Assembly: GCA_026122225.1 (NCBI GenBank)
Contig: JANEZZ010002357.1
Coordinates: 1-64,000 of the forward strand
DNA from: Heloderma charlesbogerti
Lineage: Eukaryota > Chordata > Lepidosauria > Squamata > Helodermatidae
Length of the DNA stretch: 64,000 bases
Direction: 5' to 3'
A program made the translations under genes and the position numbers. Shown here piece by piece: positions 1 through 10,533 of the stretch. Position 1 is the first letter of the stretch; each line of letters starts with the position of its first letter. Under the pieces are notes generated by a model. That model saw only the letters and a list, made by a program, of their open reading frames with translations, ran no database searches and was not told the origin of the DNA.

Positions 1-2905
1 GACACTCAGCTGTGGATGTGTCTGGTGGTGAAAAGAAAATCCGATGCTGTAAAGAACAATATTGTTTAGGAACCTGGAATGTCAGATCAATGAATCAAGG
101 TAAGCTGGAGGTGGTCAAACATGAGATGGCAAGATTGAACATCGACATCTTGGGAATCAGCGAACTCAAATGGACAGGCATGGGCGAATTTAATTCAGGT
201 GACCATCATATCTACTATTGTGGGCAAGAATCCCTTAGAAGAAATGGAGTAGCACTCATAGTCAACAAAAGGGTGGGAAAAGCAGTACTGGGGTACAATC
301 TCAAAAATGATAGAATGATCTCAGTACGAATCCAAGGCAAACCATTCAACATCACAGTAATTCAAGTCTATGCCCCAACCACTGAGGCCGAAGAAGCTGA
401 GGTTGATCGGTTCTATGAAGACCTACAACACCTTCTAGAACTAACACCAAAAAAAGATGTCCTCTTCATCATAGGGGACTGGAATGCTAAAGTAGGAAGT
501 CAAGAAATCACCGGGATAACAGGCAGGCATGGCCTTGGTGTACAAAATGAAGCAGGACAAAGGCTAATAGAGTTTTGCCAAGAGAACATGCTGATCATAG
601 CAAACACTCTTTTCCAACAGCACAAGAGGCGACTCTACACATGGACATCACCAGATGGTCAATATCGAAATCAGATTGATTATGTACTTTGCAGCCAAAG
701 ATGGAGAAGCTCCATACAGTCAGTCAAAACAAGACCTGGAGCTGACTGTGGCTCAGATCATGAGCTGCTTCTTGCAAAATTTCGGCTTAAATTGAAGAAC
801 GTCGGGGAAACCACTAAACCGTTCAGGTATGACCTAAATCATATCCCTGATGAATATACAGTGGAGGTGAGGAATAGATTTCAGGGATTAGACCTGATAG
901 ACAGAGTGCCTGAGGAACTATGGACAGAGGTCCGTAACATTGTTCAGGAGGCAGCAACTCAATCCATCCCAAAGAAAAAGAAATGCAAGAAAGCAAAGTG
1001 GCTGTCTGATGAGGCTTTACAAGTAGCTCACGAAAGAAGGGAAGCGAAAAGCAAGGGAGAAAGGGGAAGATATACCCAACTGAATGCAGAGTTCCAGAGA
1101 ATAGCAAGGAGAGACAAGAAGGCCTTCTTAAATGAACAATGCAAAGAAATCGAGGAAAACAACAGAATGGGAAAGACTAGAGATCTCTTCAAGAAAATTG
1201 GAGATCTCAAGGGAACGTTTTGTGCAAAGACGGGCATGATAAAGGACAAAGAAGGCAGGGACCTCACAGAAGCAGATGAGATTAAGAAGAGCTGGCAAGA
1301 ATACACAGAAGAACTATACAGGAAAGATCTGAATGTCCCTGATAGCCATGATAGTGTGGTCACTGAACTTGAGCCGGACATCCTCGAGAGTGAAGTCAAG
1401 TGGGCCTTAGGAAGCATTACTAACAACAAAGCTAGCGGAGATGACAGTATTCCAGCCGAGCTATTTAAAATCCTAAAAGATGATGCTGTTAAAGTGCTGC
1501 ATTCAATATGCCAACAAATCTGGAACACTCAACAGTGGCCACAAGACTGGAAAAGGTCAGTTTACATTCCAATTCCAAAGAAGGGCAACGCCAAAGAGTG
1601 TTCAAACTACCGCACAATTGCGCTCATTTCACATGCCAGCAAGGTGATGCTCAAAATCCTACAAGCTAGGCTTCAGCAGTATGCGAACCGAGAACTACCG
1701 GAAGTACAAGCTGGGTTTCGAAGAGGCAGAGAAACTAGAGATCAAATCGCCAACATTCGCTGCATCATGGAGAAAGCAAGAGAATTCCAGAAAAACGTCT
1801 ATTTCTGCTTCATTGACTATGCTAAAGCCTTTGATTGTGTGGATCACAACAAACTGTGGCAAATTCTTAAAGTGATGGGAGTACCAGACCACCTTACCTG
1901 TCTCCTGAGAAACCTGTACCAGGGTCAAGAAGCAACAGTAAGAACCAGACATGGAACAACCGATTGGTTCAAAATTGGGAAAGGAGTACGACAAGGCTGC
2001 ATATTGTCACCCTGCTTATTTAACTTATATGCAGAGTACATCATGAGAAATGCCGGGTTGGATGAATCAGAGGTCGGAATTAAGATTGCTGGGAGAATTA
2101 TCAACAACCTCCAATATGCAGACGATACCACCCTAATGGCAGAAAGCGAAGAGGATCTAAAGAGCCTCTTGTTGAGGGTGAAAGAGGAAAGTGCAAAAGC
2201 TGGTTTGAAACTCAACATTAAAAAAACTAAGATCATGGCATCTGGCCCCATCACTTCCTGGCATATAGAAGGGGAAGAAATGGAAGCAGTGACAGATTTT
2301 ACTTTCTTGGGCTCCAAGATCACCGCAGACAGTGACTGTAGCCATGAAATTAAAAGACGCTTGCTCCTTGGGAGGAAAGCTATGGCCAACCGAGACAGCA
2401 TAGTAAGAAGCAGAGACATCACCTTGCCGACAAAGGTCCGTCTAATCAAAGCTATGGTTTTCCCAGTAGTAATGTATGGCTGTGAGAGCTGGACTATAAG
2501 GAAGGCTGAGCGCCGAAGAATTGATGCTTTCGAACTGTGGTGCTGGAGAAGACTCTTACGAGTCCCCTGGACTGCAAGGAGGTCAAATCAGTCCATCCTA
2601 AAGGAAATCAACCCTGAGTGCTCATTGGAAGGACAGATAATGAAGCTGAAACTCCAATATTTTGGCCACCTAATGCGAAGAGAAAACTCCCTGGAAAAGA
2701 CCCTGATGCTGGGAAAGACTGAAGGCAAAAGGAGAAGGGGACAGCAGAGGATGAGATGGCTAGATAGCATCACAGATGCAATGAATATGAACTTGAGCAC
2801 GCTCCGGGAGAGAGCGCAGGACAGGAAGGCCTGGCGTGCTATGGTCCATGGGGTCACGAAGAGTCGGACACGACTGAACGACTGAACAACAACAACAACA
2901 AGAAG
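1..2905 (+). mobile_element. BovB (RTE) LINE, 3' portion with intact ORF and (AAC)n tail
   Basis: The element runs from the window edge to a 3' end of AACGACTGAAC followed by repeated AAC, the typical BovB end. The 5' UTR and ORF start lie outside the window. Three shorter copies (14478-15199, 41757-42209, 53497-53945) match its 3' part; by eye the last 245 bp differ from the 53.7 kb copy by about 6%. Orientation is antisense to DPP6. BovB is the RTE-clade LINE common in squamates and known for horizontal transfer, including into ruminants. Confidence 0.97.
12..2885 (+). CDS. BovB ORF2: AP-like endonuclease / reverse transcriptase, uninterrupted
   Basis: This is an open frame of 957 codons that is also open upstream to the window edge; codon 12-14 is GTG, so the true N-terminus is off-window. 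The endonuclease domain shows TWNVRS (residue ~21), the catalytic Glu in GISELKW (~51), GDWNAKVG (~155), QIDYVLC (~224) and SDHELL (~249). The RT domain shows SNYRTIALIS (~534), QAGFRRGRETRD (~565), FIDYAKAFD (~600), VRQGCILSPCLFNLY (~659), the catalytic QYADD (~701) and FTFLGSKIT. A C-terminal basic region follows (RKAERRRIDAFELWCWRRLL), with RRRGQQRMRWLD near the end. No stop or frameshift occurs and all visible catalytic residues are kept. It would nick target DNA and prime reverse transcription on its own RNA. Whether it is expressed cannot be judged without the 5' end. Confidence 0.95.
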   Translation: MDVSGGEKKIRCCKEQYCLGTWNVRSMNQGKLEVVKHEMARLNIDILGISELKWTGMGEFNSGDHHIYYCGQESLRRNGVALIVNKRVGKAVLGYNLKNDRMISVRIQGKPFNITVIQVYAPTTEAEEAEVDRFYEDLQHLLELTPKKDVLFIIGDWNAKVGSQEITGITGRHGLGVQNEAGQRLIEFCQENMLIIANTLFQQHKRRLYTWTSPDGQYRNQIDYVLCSQRWRSSIQSVKTRPGADCGSDHELLLAKFRLKLKNVGETTKPFRYDLNHIPDEYTVEVRNRFQGLDLIDRVPEELWTEVRNIVQEAATQSIPKKKKCKKAKWLSDEALQVAHERREAKSKGERGRYTQLNAEFQRIARRDKKAFLNEQCKEIEENNRMGKTRDLFKKIGDLKGTFCAKTGMIKDKEGRDLTEADEIKKSWQEYTEELYRKDLNVPDSHDSVVTELEPDILESEVKWALGSITNNKASGDDSIPAELFKILKDDAVKVLHSICQQIWNTQQWPQDWKRSVYIPIPKKGNAKECSNYRTIALISHASKVMLKILQARLQQYANRELPEVQAGFRRGRETRDQIANIRCIMEKAREFQKNVYFCFIDYAKAFDCVDHNKLWQILKVMGVPDHLTCLLRNLYQGQEATVRTRHGTTDWFKIGKGVRQGCILSPCLFNLYAEYIMRNAGLDESEVGIKIAGRIINNLQYADDTTLMAESEEDLKSLLLRVKEESAKAGLKLNIKKTKIMASGPITSWHIEGEEMEAVTDFTFLGSKITADSDCSHEIKRRLLLGRKAMANRDSIVRSRDITLPTKVRLIKAMVFPVVMYGCESWTIRKAERRRIDAFELWCWRRLLRVPWTARRSNQSILKEINPECSLEGQIMKLKLQYFGHLMRRENSLEKTLMLGKTEGKRRRGQQRMRWLDSITDAMNMNLSTLRERAQDRKAWRAMVHGVTKSRTRLND

Positions 2906-2919
2906 ACTGAGCGGGTGAC

Positions 2920-3030
2920 ACACCACCTGGCCACTATGGTGAGACGCACTGAAATTAGATTTAAGTTATAGTAATCATTGCTAAACGTCCATCCATGCAT
3001 ACAAATCCACACATGTACTTTAAAAAAAAA
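2920..3030 (+). repeat. Unclassified dispersed repeat, copy 1 (CTATGGTGAGAT... family)
   Basis: The stretch beginning CCACTATGGTGAGACG and continuing through an AT-rich TTTAAGTTATAGTAAT block is shared with 13475-13650 and 15285-15450. It lies just after the BovB tail. I cannot assign a class. Confidence 0.6.
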
Positions 3031-3185
3031 TATTTACAACATATATATGCCACTCCACATCTAAACAGATTCTGGAACAGTGAACAAGAAAAGATAAAAG
3101 TGATAAAACATCATCTTTAAAAAAGAGAGACTAAAACACCATATTAATTTTTTTTTAAAAAAACAGAATACCTATAAAGACTGTG

Positions 3186-3460
3186 GTTGGTCAATCAAGG
3201 AAGGCTTCTTGAAATAAGCAGGTACCTGTCTTCAGCAGGTACCAAACCCAACACAATGTTGGTGGCTGCCTGACCTCCAGAGGCAGGGAGTTCCACAGAA
3301 AGGGAGCCACCACACTGAAGGCTCTACTCTGGGTGGAAACTGACCAGGCCATAGGTACATGAGGAACCACCAAGCACATCCCATCTGAAGATCTCAGTGA
3401 CCAGGCAGATTGATAAGAGAGAAGGCACTCTCACAAGTATGCAAGTGCAGTATGTTATAT
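3186..3460 (-). mobile_element. L2-clade LINE 3' fragment
   Basis: A minus-strand frame encodes SVVAPFLWNSLPLEVRQPPT, the conserved C-terminal segment of the L2 RT protein, also found at 37576-37758. It is truncated at both ends. Confidence 0.8.
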
Positions 3461-3562
3461 ACCCCTTTGCCCATTTTTTGTGGCTACCCTAGTACCCAGC
3501 CAAAATCTGTGGTTGCTACGTTGGGAGAGACAGGGTCCTGCTGAGTGTTGAAAGCACTAAAA

Positions 3563-3705
3563 CAGCCTTCCCCAAACTGGTGCCCTCTAGATGTTTTGAA
3601 CTTCAACTCCCATCAGCTCCAGACAGCATGATCAATGGCCAGGAATGCTGGGAGTTGTAGTCAAAAACATCAGGATGGTGTAGCTTGGTTGACCAAGGCT
3701 ACACT
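3563..3705. repeat. Palindromic repeat (GCCTTCCCCAAC family), copy 1
   Basis: The left arm starts GCCTTCCCCAAACTGGTGCC and contains CAACTCCCATCAGC. The right arm contains the complementary GGAATGCTGGGAGTTGTAGT and ends with a degenerate terminus. Related copies are at 20650-20703, 24557-24695, 52371-52483 and 60893-61018. It looks like a non-autonomous fold-back DNA element. Positions 3642-3661 match a ZNF143-type core on the minus strand. Confidence 0.75.
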
Positions 3706-3778
3706 AGAACCTACAAACTACAGCATGGGGTCAGGGATGATCTCACCTCACCCTCTCCAACTCCAAACTCAAGGGGAG

Positions 3779-4214
3779 TAGGGATGGGCAGAGAAATGCA
3801 TTCCATTCACCTCTAAAGGCGAATTTGACACTTTTCAAACCAATATGTGAACTGAAAGCCAGGTCTCCTTCAAAATTCATACTTCCCTGAATTTTGCAAT
3901 GGAGTTCTCCAATCAAAACATAGATAAACAATGTGGATGGTGAGGAAAATAATGTTAAAAATGCATTCTATTAAAAACATTACTTGCAGAAAATGTGTAT
4001 ATTAGGCAAAATACATACAGAAATGCATGTGTTAGGAGAAATGTGCAGCAAAATGCCTATGCATTTTCAAGCAAACTTTTTTTTTTCTTTCAAATTTCAG
4101 GATGAACCGAACTGAAGACTGGAGAAATTCTCAAACTTTGAGATGGACTGAATGTAAAACTGGAAAAAATGAGAAACTGAGAGAATCTGAAATAGACAGA
4201 TTTGTCCGTCTTTA
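3779..4214. mobile_element. hAT-like non-autonomous element, TIR TAGGGATGGGC, copy 1
   Basis: The left end TAGGGATGGGCAGA pairs with the right end GTCCGTCTTTA, whose complement TAAAGACGGAC fits the same terminus after decay. The interior (AT-rich, AATGTGTATATTAGGC motif, then GATGAACCGAACTGAAGAC) is shared with 55470-55933. Flanks AAGGGGAG / ATGAGAAG match at 5 of 8 positions. Confidence 0.75.
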
Positions 4215-5440
4215 ATGAGAAGGGCAAGGACAATTCACAACCTTCTTCCCCAGGTCCAAGTTTGGCTATGGAATTGTCACACTTTTCAAGTGAGCCCTAT
4301 TTGTATACCACACGGAACAAACATATGCAGCCCGGCCTATGAGTGCAATTTGTCATAAATGTAACAAGGCTGGGATATTGTGTTCTGTTCTTTGACCTTA
4401 GTTCCAATTCCCACACTACCTGGTTAGAAAAGAACATTGCCTGGCATTACATTTTTAATATTAAGAGGCAGAGTGTGTGCAATTCCGCCCCCCCCCCGCT
4501 ATTGCTGAGGAAAGGGCTAAATGACTTGATAATGAACGTGTGCTGCTGTTGTAAGACTGACAAATCATGCAGCATTATCATATTCAAGTGGCATGCATGG
4601 GTCAAAGCCATCTTTAAATTATCATACAATGGCTTTTCGCAGTGTGTACAGTCCATAAAAATTTTATGAGTTCATTTGTTTGCCATAAAATATGCATAAG
4701 GAGTTGTTGCTCTCATTGGGATTTATGTGCTGCATCGCAGGAGAAAACCCTTGTGTTCCGGAAAGGGTTTGCTATGCATATAGAGGAGGAAGGAGAGGAG
4801 GAACGAAGATGATCTGATTATCCAGCAAAAATAATCAGCTGGAGATTAATTTTGTGGTTCTTTGCAATGGAATTCAGCTGCAGGGTGGGGTGGAATGACT
4901 GAGTTTAGCAGTTTCGTGCACTGCATTTGAAAATACGGAAGCACAATCATGCACCGAAAATTCAACAGCTTAAATAATTCTCCCTTACCCCACCCCCTCT
5001 CTCCTACACCAGAGATCGATTCCAGCATATTCTCTACAATGATAGCTTATTTCACTATTATTAATGGAAGTAAGATGAGCAGATAATGAAAAACTCCTCT
5101 CAGCAGCTGGCATGCTCCATGAAAGAATAAATACAAAAGCAGGACAAATGGTTGTCTGCAGCTTCCCCCCAACCCCCCGATCCAAAGCATGTGCTTTTTC
5201 AATATTGCTTGATGTCTATGTTTGCTGTGAATACTGGTGATGATGGATGTGAAGTCTAAAACCCTTTCCTTAAGCTTAGCATTGCCCCAGAGCCATTTTA
5301 AATCTTTTCCTAGCCAGGATGTCATATAAAGACAATTGAATACAGTGAGGTATTCAGACAATACCTGTTGAGTGTTGACAGGTCAACAGATCTATCAGTT
5401 ACCAGAGCCAGGGATTCCAAATTCTGCACAAAGAATATAG
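4215..5440. other. Non-coding, no recognised feature
   Basis: Intronic sequence without a recognised repeat. It includes a C-rich run near 4487 and an A/G-rich patch near 4785. Small ORFs here have no family resemblance. Confidence 0.5.
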
Positions 5441-5855
5441 CAGGTTTCCCCAACCCTTTTGGGTCAGTAGGTACGTTTGGAATTTTGAGAGAGTCCTGTG
5501 GGCACTGTCACAAAATGCCTTCCATGGGGGCTTGCCCATTCATAAAATGACCTCCATGATGGGCAAGGCCACTCACCACTCATTTGCCAGAAGGCACACT
5601 GGGGAGGCTAAAAGAAAAGTAACTTGCTCAAGAACTTAAGTACAAGACAGAGTTGGGTGGCTGAGCTCCAAAACATAAACCCACTATTTTGAAGTCAAAT
5701 AAAGATGCGCAGGAGGGCAGCACTTCATTTTGCAGCATACCAGCCTCCCTGTTAAAAAAAAGTTATTTTTTAAAAAAAATCTGAAGAAATAAAATAAATT
5801 TCAGGAGAGGTAGGGAATCTGGCAGGCACCAAATGCAGCGCACTGGAGACCTCCG
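5441..5855. mobile_element. hAT-like element, TIR CAGGGGTCCCCAAC, copy 1
   Basis: The left end CAGGTTTCCCCAACCC and the right end CACTGGAGACCTCCG are decayed forms of the termini at 49961-50911 and 60057-60479. The interior also aligns (CATAAAATG, CTAAAAGAAAAGTAACTTG, GGCAGGCACCAA). A target duplication is not clear. Confidence 0.8.
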
Positions 5856-6889
5856 TTACTAGAGCAGTTTGCGTGGTCTGCATAATTGTGACAGTAGATG
5901 ATGTATTTCTGATTCATATGATTTGGGCTGGCTAGGTGTGGTATTGTGGTAAGTGAACTGCATGTTCGGAGGCATGGAAAGAAGTGGGAAGGAAGAGGAA
6001 GTGGAAGGGAGGAGGATTGGAGAGTGAGACTGTTTGCTTGAGTTTCAGTTTTAAGAAAGGCCTAGTGAAGCCCTAGAATAAAGAAGCATTTAAGGAGCTG
6101 TCTCTGATGTCTTGGGATTCTTGCAATACAACAACAGGATTAATAGCCATGATGAAACAAACCCATGAAGCAAAGAAACTGTTCCTAGTATTGAGTAGTT
6201 ATAATCCCAGAACTACTCGAGGTTGCAGGCTGGGGCCTATAAGCAGGCCAAGTTCTCTGATCAGTCTTAGAGCTCATTTCAGTGTTAACGCTGGCATTCA
6301 TTCCAATTTGTGTAAGAACAATAGCTTATGCATTCTCTGCACATTTGGATCAGCTCCTTGTCCCACTTTCCGGGCACTGATTTGCTAGTTGTGTGACCCT
6401 GGTCATGTCTAAATATTTAACTTTTGAATACCTAGCTCATCTCGGTAGACTTCAAGGTAAGCTTGAAAAGTTAAATTAAATTTGAGACCGATAATGTACT
6501 CCACAGAGTGTAGATTAACTTTAGCAATATATTGGATGCATGATACAGCACAAACTCATTGATTCAGCTTCCCTGGAGGGTATCCAATGCTTTTAGTTAA
6601 TCAGAGGTTTTGAAGAGCGTAAGCACCATTTCCATACGGTTACGCTGACATGAAATCCCATTGTTTCCAAAAGGATTTATTTCCAAATCACGCCTGCTTG
6701 GTGCTTTGAGATGGATAACTCCTGGGGCTAACAATCAAAAGACACTGTGCAGCTATTCCTTCTATCCCTCCTTAACAGATTTTCTGGGGTAAGAAAAAAA
6801 GACAGAGGAAATGGTGGGAAAACATAGGAGGGTTACAAATGGAAGATGATGATGTTTGGACCCCCTGTAAAATTATGTGAATGAGCCAG
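5856..6889. other. Non-coding, no recognised feature
   Basis: Intronic sequence with a purine-rich patch near 5980-6030. No family-like ORF or RNA gene was seen. Confidence 0.5.
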
Positions 6890-7092
6890 GGCGATTGTTC
6901 TAGTCCCCACTCGGCCATGAAGCCATGAAGCTCACTGGGTGACTTTGGGCCAGTCACTGACTCTCAGCCTAACCTACCTCACAGGGTTGTTGAGAGGATA
7001 AAATTGAGAGGAAGATGATCATGTAAGCTGCCTTGGGTTCCTTGCAAGAAGAAATAAGATGGGATATAAATGTAATAAATAAAATAAAAGTC
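6890..7092 (+). mobile_element. Sauria-type tRNA SINE, copy 1
   Basis: It carries CCATGAAGCTCACTGGGTGA, GGGCCAGTCACTGACTCTCA, CCTACCTCACAGGGTTGTTG and a tail TGTAATAAATAAAAT. These are the body and tail of squamate Sauria SINEs. The tRNA-like head is badly decayed. Such SINEs are thought to depend on BovB-type LINEs. Confidence 0.8.
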
Positions 7093-7812
7093 TTGGGTAG
7101 GATCCAGGATCTGCCTTCTGCAAGAGGCAGAGACCTTCCATGAGAGGAAGACCTAAGCTCGTGGAAGGTCCCTCCACCTGATTTTTGGTGATCCCCTACA
7201 CCACAGCTCACCCATTCAGCAGACTCTCCTGACTCTCCATGTAGCATTTCCAGGGGACTAAAAGGGCTGCCATAGGAAGGATGGGGACAGGGAAATCCAC
7301 TTCTGTCAGCACAGCCAATCCAGTGTAGATCTGGATCCAACTCCTTGTTTGGAAGCACTCAAGGTTGGCTAACCAGTCTGAATGAGGAGTACTTACAGGG
7401 CTACAATGCCAGCAGCACCACTTCTCAGTATGGCACAGCCCAATACAGAGGCATGGGGTGTTATCGAGGAACACCGTCTTGATCTACACCAAGTTGACAA
7501 TGGAAAATTCATTTTGAATTCTATGGAGTTCTGTCCTAGAAGAATGGGCTCAGTTTCATACAGGTGGATCATAGTTCAGATGTTGTCGTCGTTGTTTCAA
7601 AGTCCCTCTCCGCAAGAACTGAGGTGCCCCAGGCCAACAAGGTCAGTCTCACTATGACACCAGAGAAAGTAAGCCAATGGCAACCAGGGGGGCTATAAGA
7701 AATCTGCATAGCCAGACCCACTTTGCCAGCAAATCACATCAGCACCCAAGAAAGGAGGAGGAAGGGAGAGAGAGTAGCATTAGACATTGTAAGAGCAAGC
7801 AAGGGAGATTTA
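7093..7812. other. Non-coding, no recognised feature
   Basis: Mixed intronic sequence with no recognised repeat boundaries or gene. Confidence 0.45.
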
Positions 7813-7929
7813 GGGCACAATCCTATGCATGTTTAGACAGAAAATGTCCTACATCTCCCAGCATTCCCCAGCCAGAATGCTGGGAGTTGTAGGACTTTTT
7901 TCTGCCTAAACGTGCATAGGATTGCACCC
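7813..7929. repeat. Palindromic MITE (GGGTGCAATCC family), copy 1
   Basis: The termini GGGCACAATCC / GGATTGCACCC are complementary and the interior arms CTCCCAGCATTCCCCAGCC / AATGCTGGGAGTTGTAGG fold back almost completely. Flanks TTTA / TTAA suggest a TTA(A) target duplication. Confidence 0.85.
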
Positions 7930-8119
7930 TTAATGACAGTAGTGGTACACCATACTCTCAGGGCCTCATCCTTAGCTAGTACAGCACAGACCTCATTCTT
8001 GGATCATCAGGAGGAGTCATTTCTAAATCATGAGTAGGCCCATTCAAACCGATCACATGTAAAGAAATGCTTGGATTGTCTGTTCCGACCTAGAAGACAA
8101 AACAAAGATGCAACAATAA
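7930..8119. other. Non-coding, no recognised feature
   Basis: Short intronic spacer without a recognised repeat. Confidence 0.4.
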
Positions 8120-8280
8120 GAAACTGTTCAATGAACTACGTCGGTTTGGATTCAGACTCAGTCACACTTACAGCAGTCTCATTGAAATCAATGGGAGTTA
8201 TGTTAGGCACAACTTGTCCCACTGATTTCAATGGGTGCACTCTAACCATGACTAGGTCTGGATCCAACCCACAATTCGTT
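8120..8280. repeat. Degenerate palindromic repeat (TTGGATCCAG... TCAATGGGA type)
   Basis: Complementary pieces GTTTGGATTCAGACT and GGTCTGGATCCAAC bracket CATTGAAATCAATGGGAG and TGATTTCAATGGGTGCACTC. A related but shorter unit is at 15865-15945. Confidence 0.5.
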
Positions 8281-8762
8281 AATAACTAAGATAATTGGGA
8301 ATAAATAAATAAGGATGCTGGTGCTAGGCAGAGCAAGTTTTAGAATCGGACTAAGGACTAGAACAACCGAGGGTCAAAGTACATATCACCCATAGTTCTG
8401 TAATTGTTTTCCACAGTGTTGTTGTTGTTTTAATGCAAAGCAGTTATGGATGGTTTAACTTTGGGGGTGGGGAAACCCAACTCACAGATTAGCTTAACTT
8501 TCAGCTTCAAAGCAAAGTAGCTTCTGGCCATGGAGTCATTAGCACCTCAAACGTTTATCATATGGGATTGTATCCTTTCTCAAGACTATTGCATCTTTTC
8601 CCTCATGGATGGGAAAGCAGTGTGTGTGTGTGTGATTTTGAGTAAACAAACATCTGGCAAGAAAAGGGTTAGGCAGCCCCTCCCGTCCCTCCCCACCCCA
8701 CTGGACCTCTGCTCAACCAGAAGCCACTGACAACAGCTTTGCAGGAAAACATACACCTAAGA
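8281..8762. other. Non-coding, short (GT)n near 8618
   Basis: Intronic sequence with a short GT run. No gene is recognised. Confidence 0.5.
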
Positions 8763-9348
8763 CAGGAATGCAGAACCTCAAGGCCAGGGACCAAATCAGC
8801 CCATCCTGGGTCCAAATCCACCCCTCTGGGGTTCCACCAATGGAATATCTCCCTTCTTCTGGTCCCACCCTCTTTCCTCTGGCGACTGATCATTTGGTGG
8901 TTTCCTGGCTTTTGTGCAGGTTTTTCCCCATTCTGAAAGGTTTCCTCCAAATTTCTGGAGGAAAAGGCTATGAATGGCTACTAGTCCTGATGGCTATGAG
9001 CTACCTCCAGTACCAGAGGCAGTGAGCTTATGTACACCAGTTGCTGGGGAACATGGTGGGGGGGAGGGTGCTGTTGCGCTCATGCCCTGCTTGTGGGTTC
9101 CTGGTCGACAGCTGGTTGGCCACTGTGTCAACAGAATGCTGGACTAGATGGACCCTCTTCTTATGATCTTATGTTGAAATGCCTCTCCCTAAGGCCTAGT
9201 AACTGGCTATGAGAGCTTAAAGCTACAATAGGTTGGGTTTGGGCCCTGCCCCTTTTGTCTTTGCACATCCCCACCAATGGAATGCAGCCTCCAAGAACTT
9301 CTCTAAAATGGAATTTGGCCCCAGGCTGAAAAAGTTTCAACACCCCTG
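8763..9348. mobile_element. hAT-like element, TIR CAGGGGTGTTGAA, interrupted by a CR1-like insertion
   Basis: Left end CAGGAATGCAGAACCTCAAG and right end complement CAGGGGTGTTGAAAC define the TIRs. Flanks ACCTAAGA (8755-8762) and ATCTAAGA (9349-9356) are an 8-bp duplication with one mismatch, as expected for hAT insertion. The related copy at 16365-16557 lacks the middle, which here is a CR1-like 3' fragment (8945-9178). The element ends about 180 bp downstream, in DPP6 sense, of exon B. Confidence 0.82.
8945..9178 (+). mobile_element. CR1-like LINE 3' end, TTCTTATG-tailed subfamily
   Basis: It contains CTACCTCCAGTACCAGAGGC, ACACCAGTTGCTGGGGAACA, CTGGTTGGCCACTGTG and GAATGCTGGACTAGATGGAC, and ends CTTCTTATGATCTTATG. 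It is the reverse complement of 12218-12420 and 19962-20185 and collinear with 63095-63262. Confidence 0.8.
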
Positions 9349-9526
9349 ATCTAAGAGCTGTTATGTGATCATGGAAGTCAGCTCTGACGTGATTAGGACT
9401 GCAGCTAAAGTATTCATTAAGAAACTAATCTGTTTTTTCTTATTATGTTCAGTTTTTAATCAGATAAAAGTAAAAAATAAATAAATGTTGAAGGTTAATT
9501 AGAATGATAACTCGAAACTATCCTAC

Positions 9527-9681
9527 CTTTGGATAATGGTAGGTTTCCACTTTGGGGTAAAGGCTGCCCGTGAACATGGGGATCTCCATTGTGGGGACTC
9601 TGGAGTCATTGATAGTTGCATATGCTAACCTCGTGCCATTTGGGGACCACCAGTGTGCAATATGGGTCTTCAGGATCTCCT
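9527..9681 (-). CDS. DPP6: DPP6 internal coding exon (exon B, beta-propeller)
   Basis: Read on the minus strand, an acceptor (pyrimidine-rich stretch, then GCATATGCAG) is followed by 155 nt of open frame and a GTAGGA donor. The frame starts with AG, completing a split Glu codon, and encodes 51 residues including [25 protein letters not shown] and YHYPK. This is the S9B (DPP4-like) beta-propeller segment just after the Glu motif, and residue choice (GTRLAYA, INDSRVP, YHYPK) fits DPP6 rather than DPP10 or DPP4. DPP6 is a catalytically dead type II membrane glycoprotein that binds Kv4 channels and alters their trafficking and gating in neurons. The exon ends on a complete Lys codon (phase 0). 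It carries SPNGT, an N-X-T sequon. Exon A joins to it in phase. No downstream exon was found in 1-9526. Confidence 0.96.
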
Positions 9682-9974
9682 CTGCATATGCAAGAGAGGG
9701 GAAAAGAAGACTGTGAGATTCAAAATGGCAGTGAACAAGGAAACGTTAACAGCAGAGAGGTGGAAAATCCCAATCTACTTGTAGCCTTTCACAAGGAGGA
9801 AAAGAAGTTAGCAAAGAATACTGAAGCACAAGCTGGTATTATTTCGAACATAGAGGTCTTCCAACCTCCGTTAGATTTGTGTTACATCATGCCAAAAGAA
9901 TACTTCATCATCGTGGAGGAAGGGAAATGAGGAATGTACAGCTGTTGATTCCAGTGACTGTTATGTCCCACTAA

Positions 9975-10106
9975 GGGCACAATCCTATGCACATTTAGAC
10001 AGAAAGAAGTCCTGCAACTCCCAGCATTCCCCAGACAGCCATGCTGGCTGGGGAATGCTGGGAATTGTAGGACTTTTTCTGTCTAAACATGCATAGGATT
10101 GCACCC
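9975..10106. repeat. Palindromic MITE (GGGTGCAATCC family), copy 2
   Basis: GGGCACAATCCTATGCAC pairs with CATGCATAGGATTGCACCC, and the interior is a near-perfect fold-back. It contains GGAATGCTGGGAATTGTAG (minus-strand CTACAATTCCCAGCATTCC). It lies about 290 bp upstream of DPP6 exon B in sense orientation. Confidence 0.88.
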
Positions 10107-10130
10107 TCGAAGTATTTTGGAAGAGCTAGT

Positions 10131-10230
10131 TCCTTAGGCTGTGATCCTTAGGCTCAGTTGCCTGGGAGTAAGCCCCAGTGAACACAGTATGACCTTCTCT
10201 GAGTAAGCATATGTAAGGTTGCACTGCACA
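10131..10230. repeat. Short degenerate MITE with GGGAGTAAGCCC core
   Basis: The segment from GGCTGTGATCCTTAGG through GGGAGTAAGCCCCAGTGAAC and TGAGTAAGCATATGTA to GGTTGCACTG resembles a widespread squamate fold-back repeat that shares GCAATCCTA-like ends with the neighbouring MITEs. Confidence 0.45.
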
Positions 10231-10533
10231 CCTGTTTTTACAATCCATGTATATTTTATATTTTTACATTTCCATACTCCATCTATATATTTTCCAGGGT
10301 GACACATCAAACAATGGAACTTCCAAATGGAACTCCTCCCCCTCCCCGCCCTCCACAATTTCAGAATATAGTACACTAGGCAAAGTCATAACACCCAAGG
10401 TACCCAAGCAAGAAAGCTAATATTTTCCTACTCAAATAGCATTTGCAGGGAATGCTCTAGAGTATTAGGAACAAAAAAGGATTAAAGGAGGGGTAATAAC
10501 TGCAACAACGGCATGAAGAAAATGCAAAAGTTA

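Noticed and set aside
1028..1528. Minus-strand ORFs of up to 174 codons opposite the BovB ORF
   Set aside because: They are antisense shadows of the BovB coding frame with no family resemblance.
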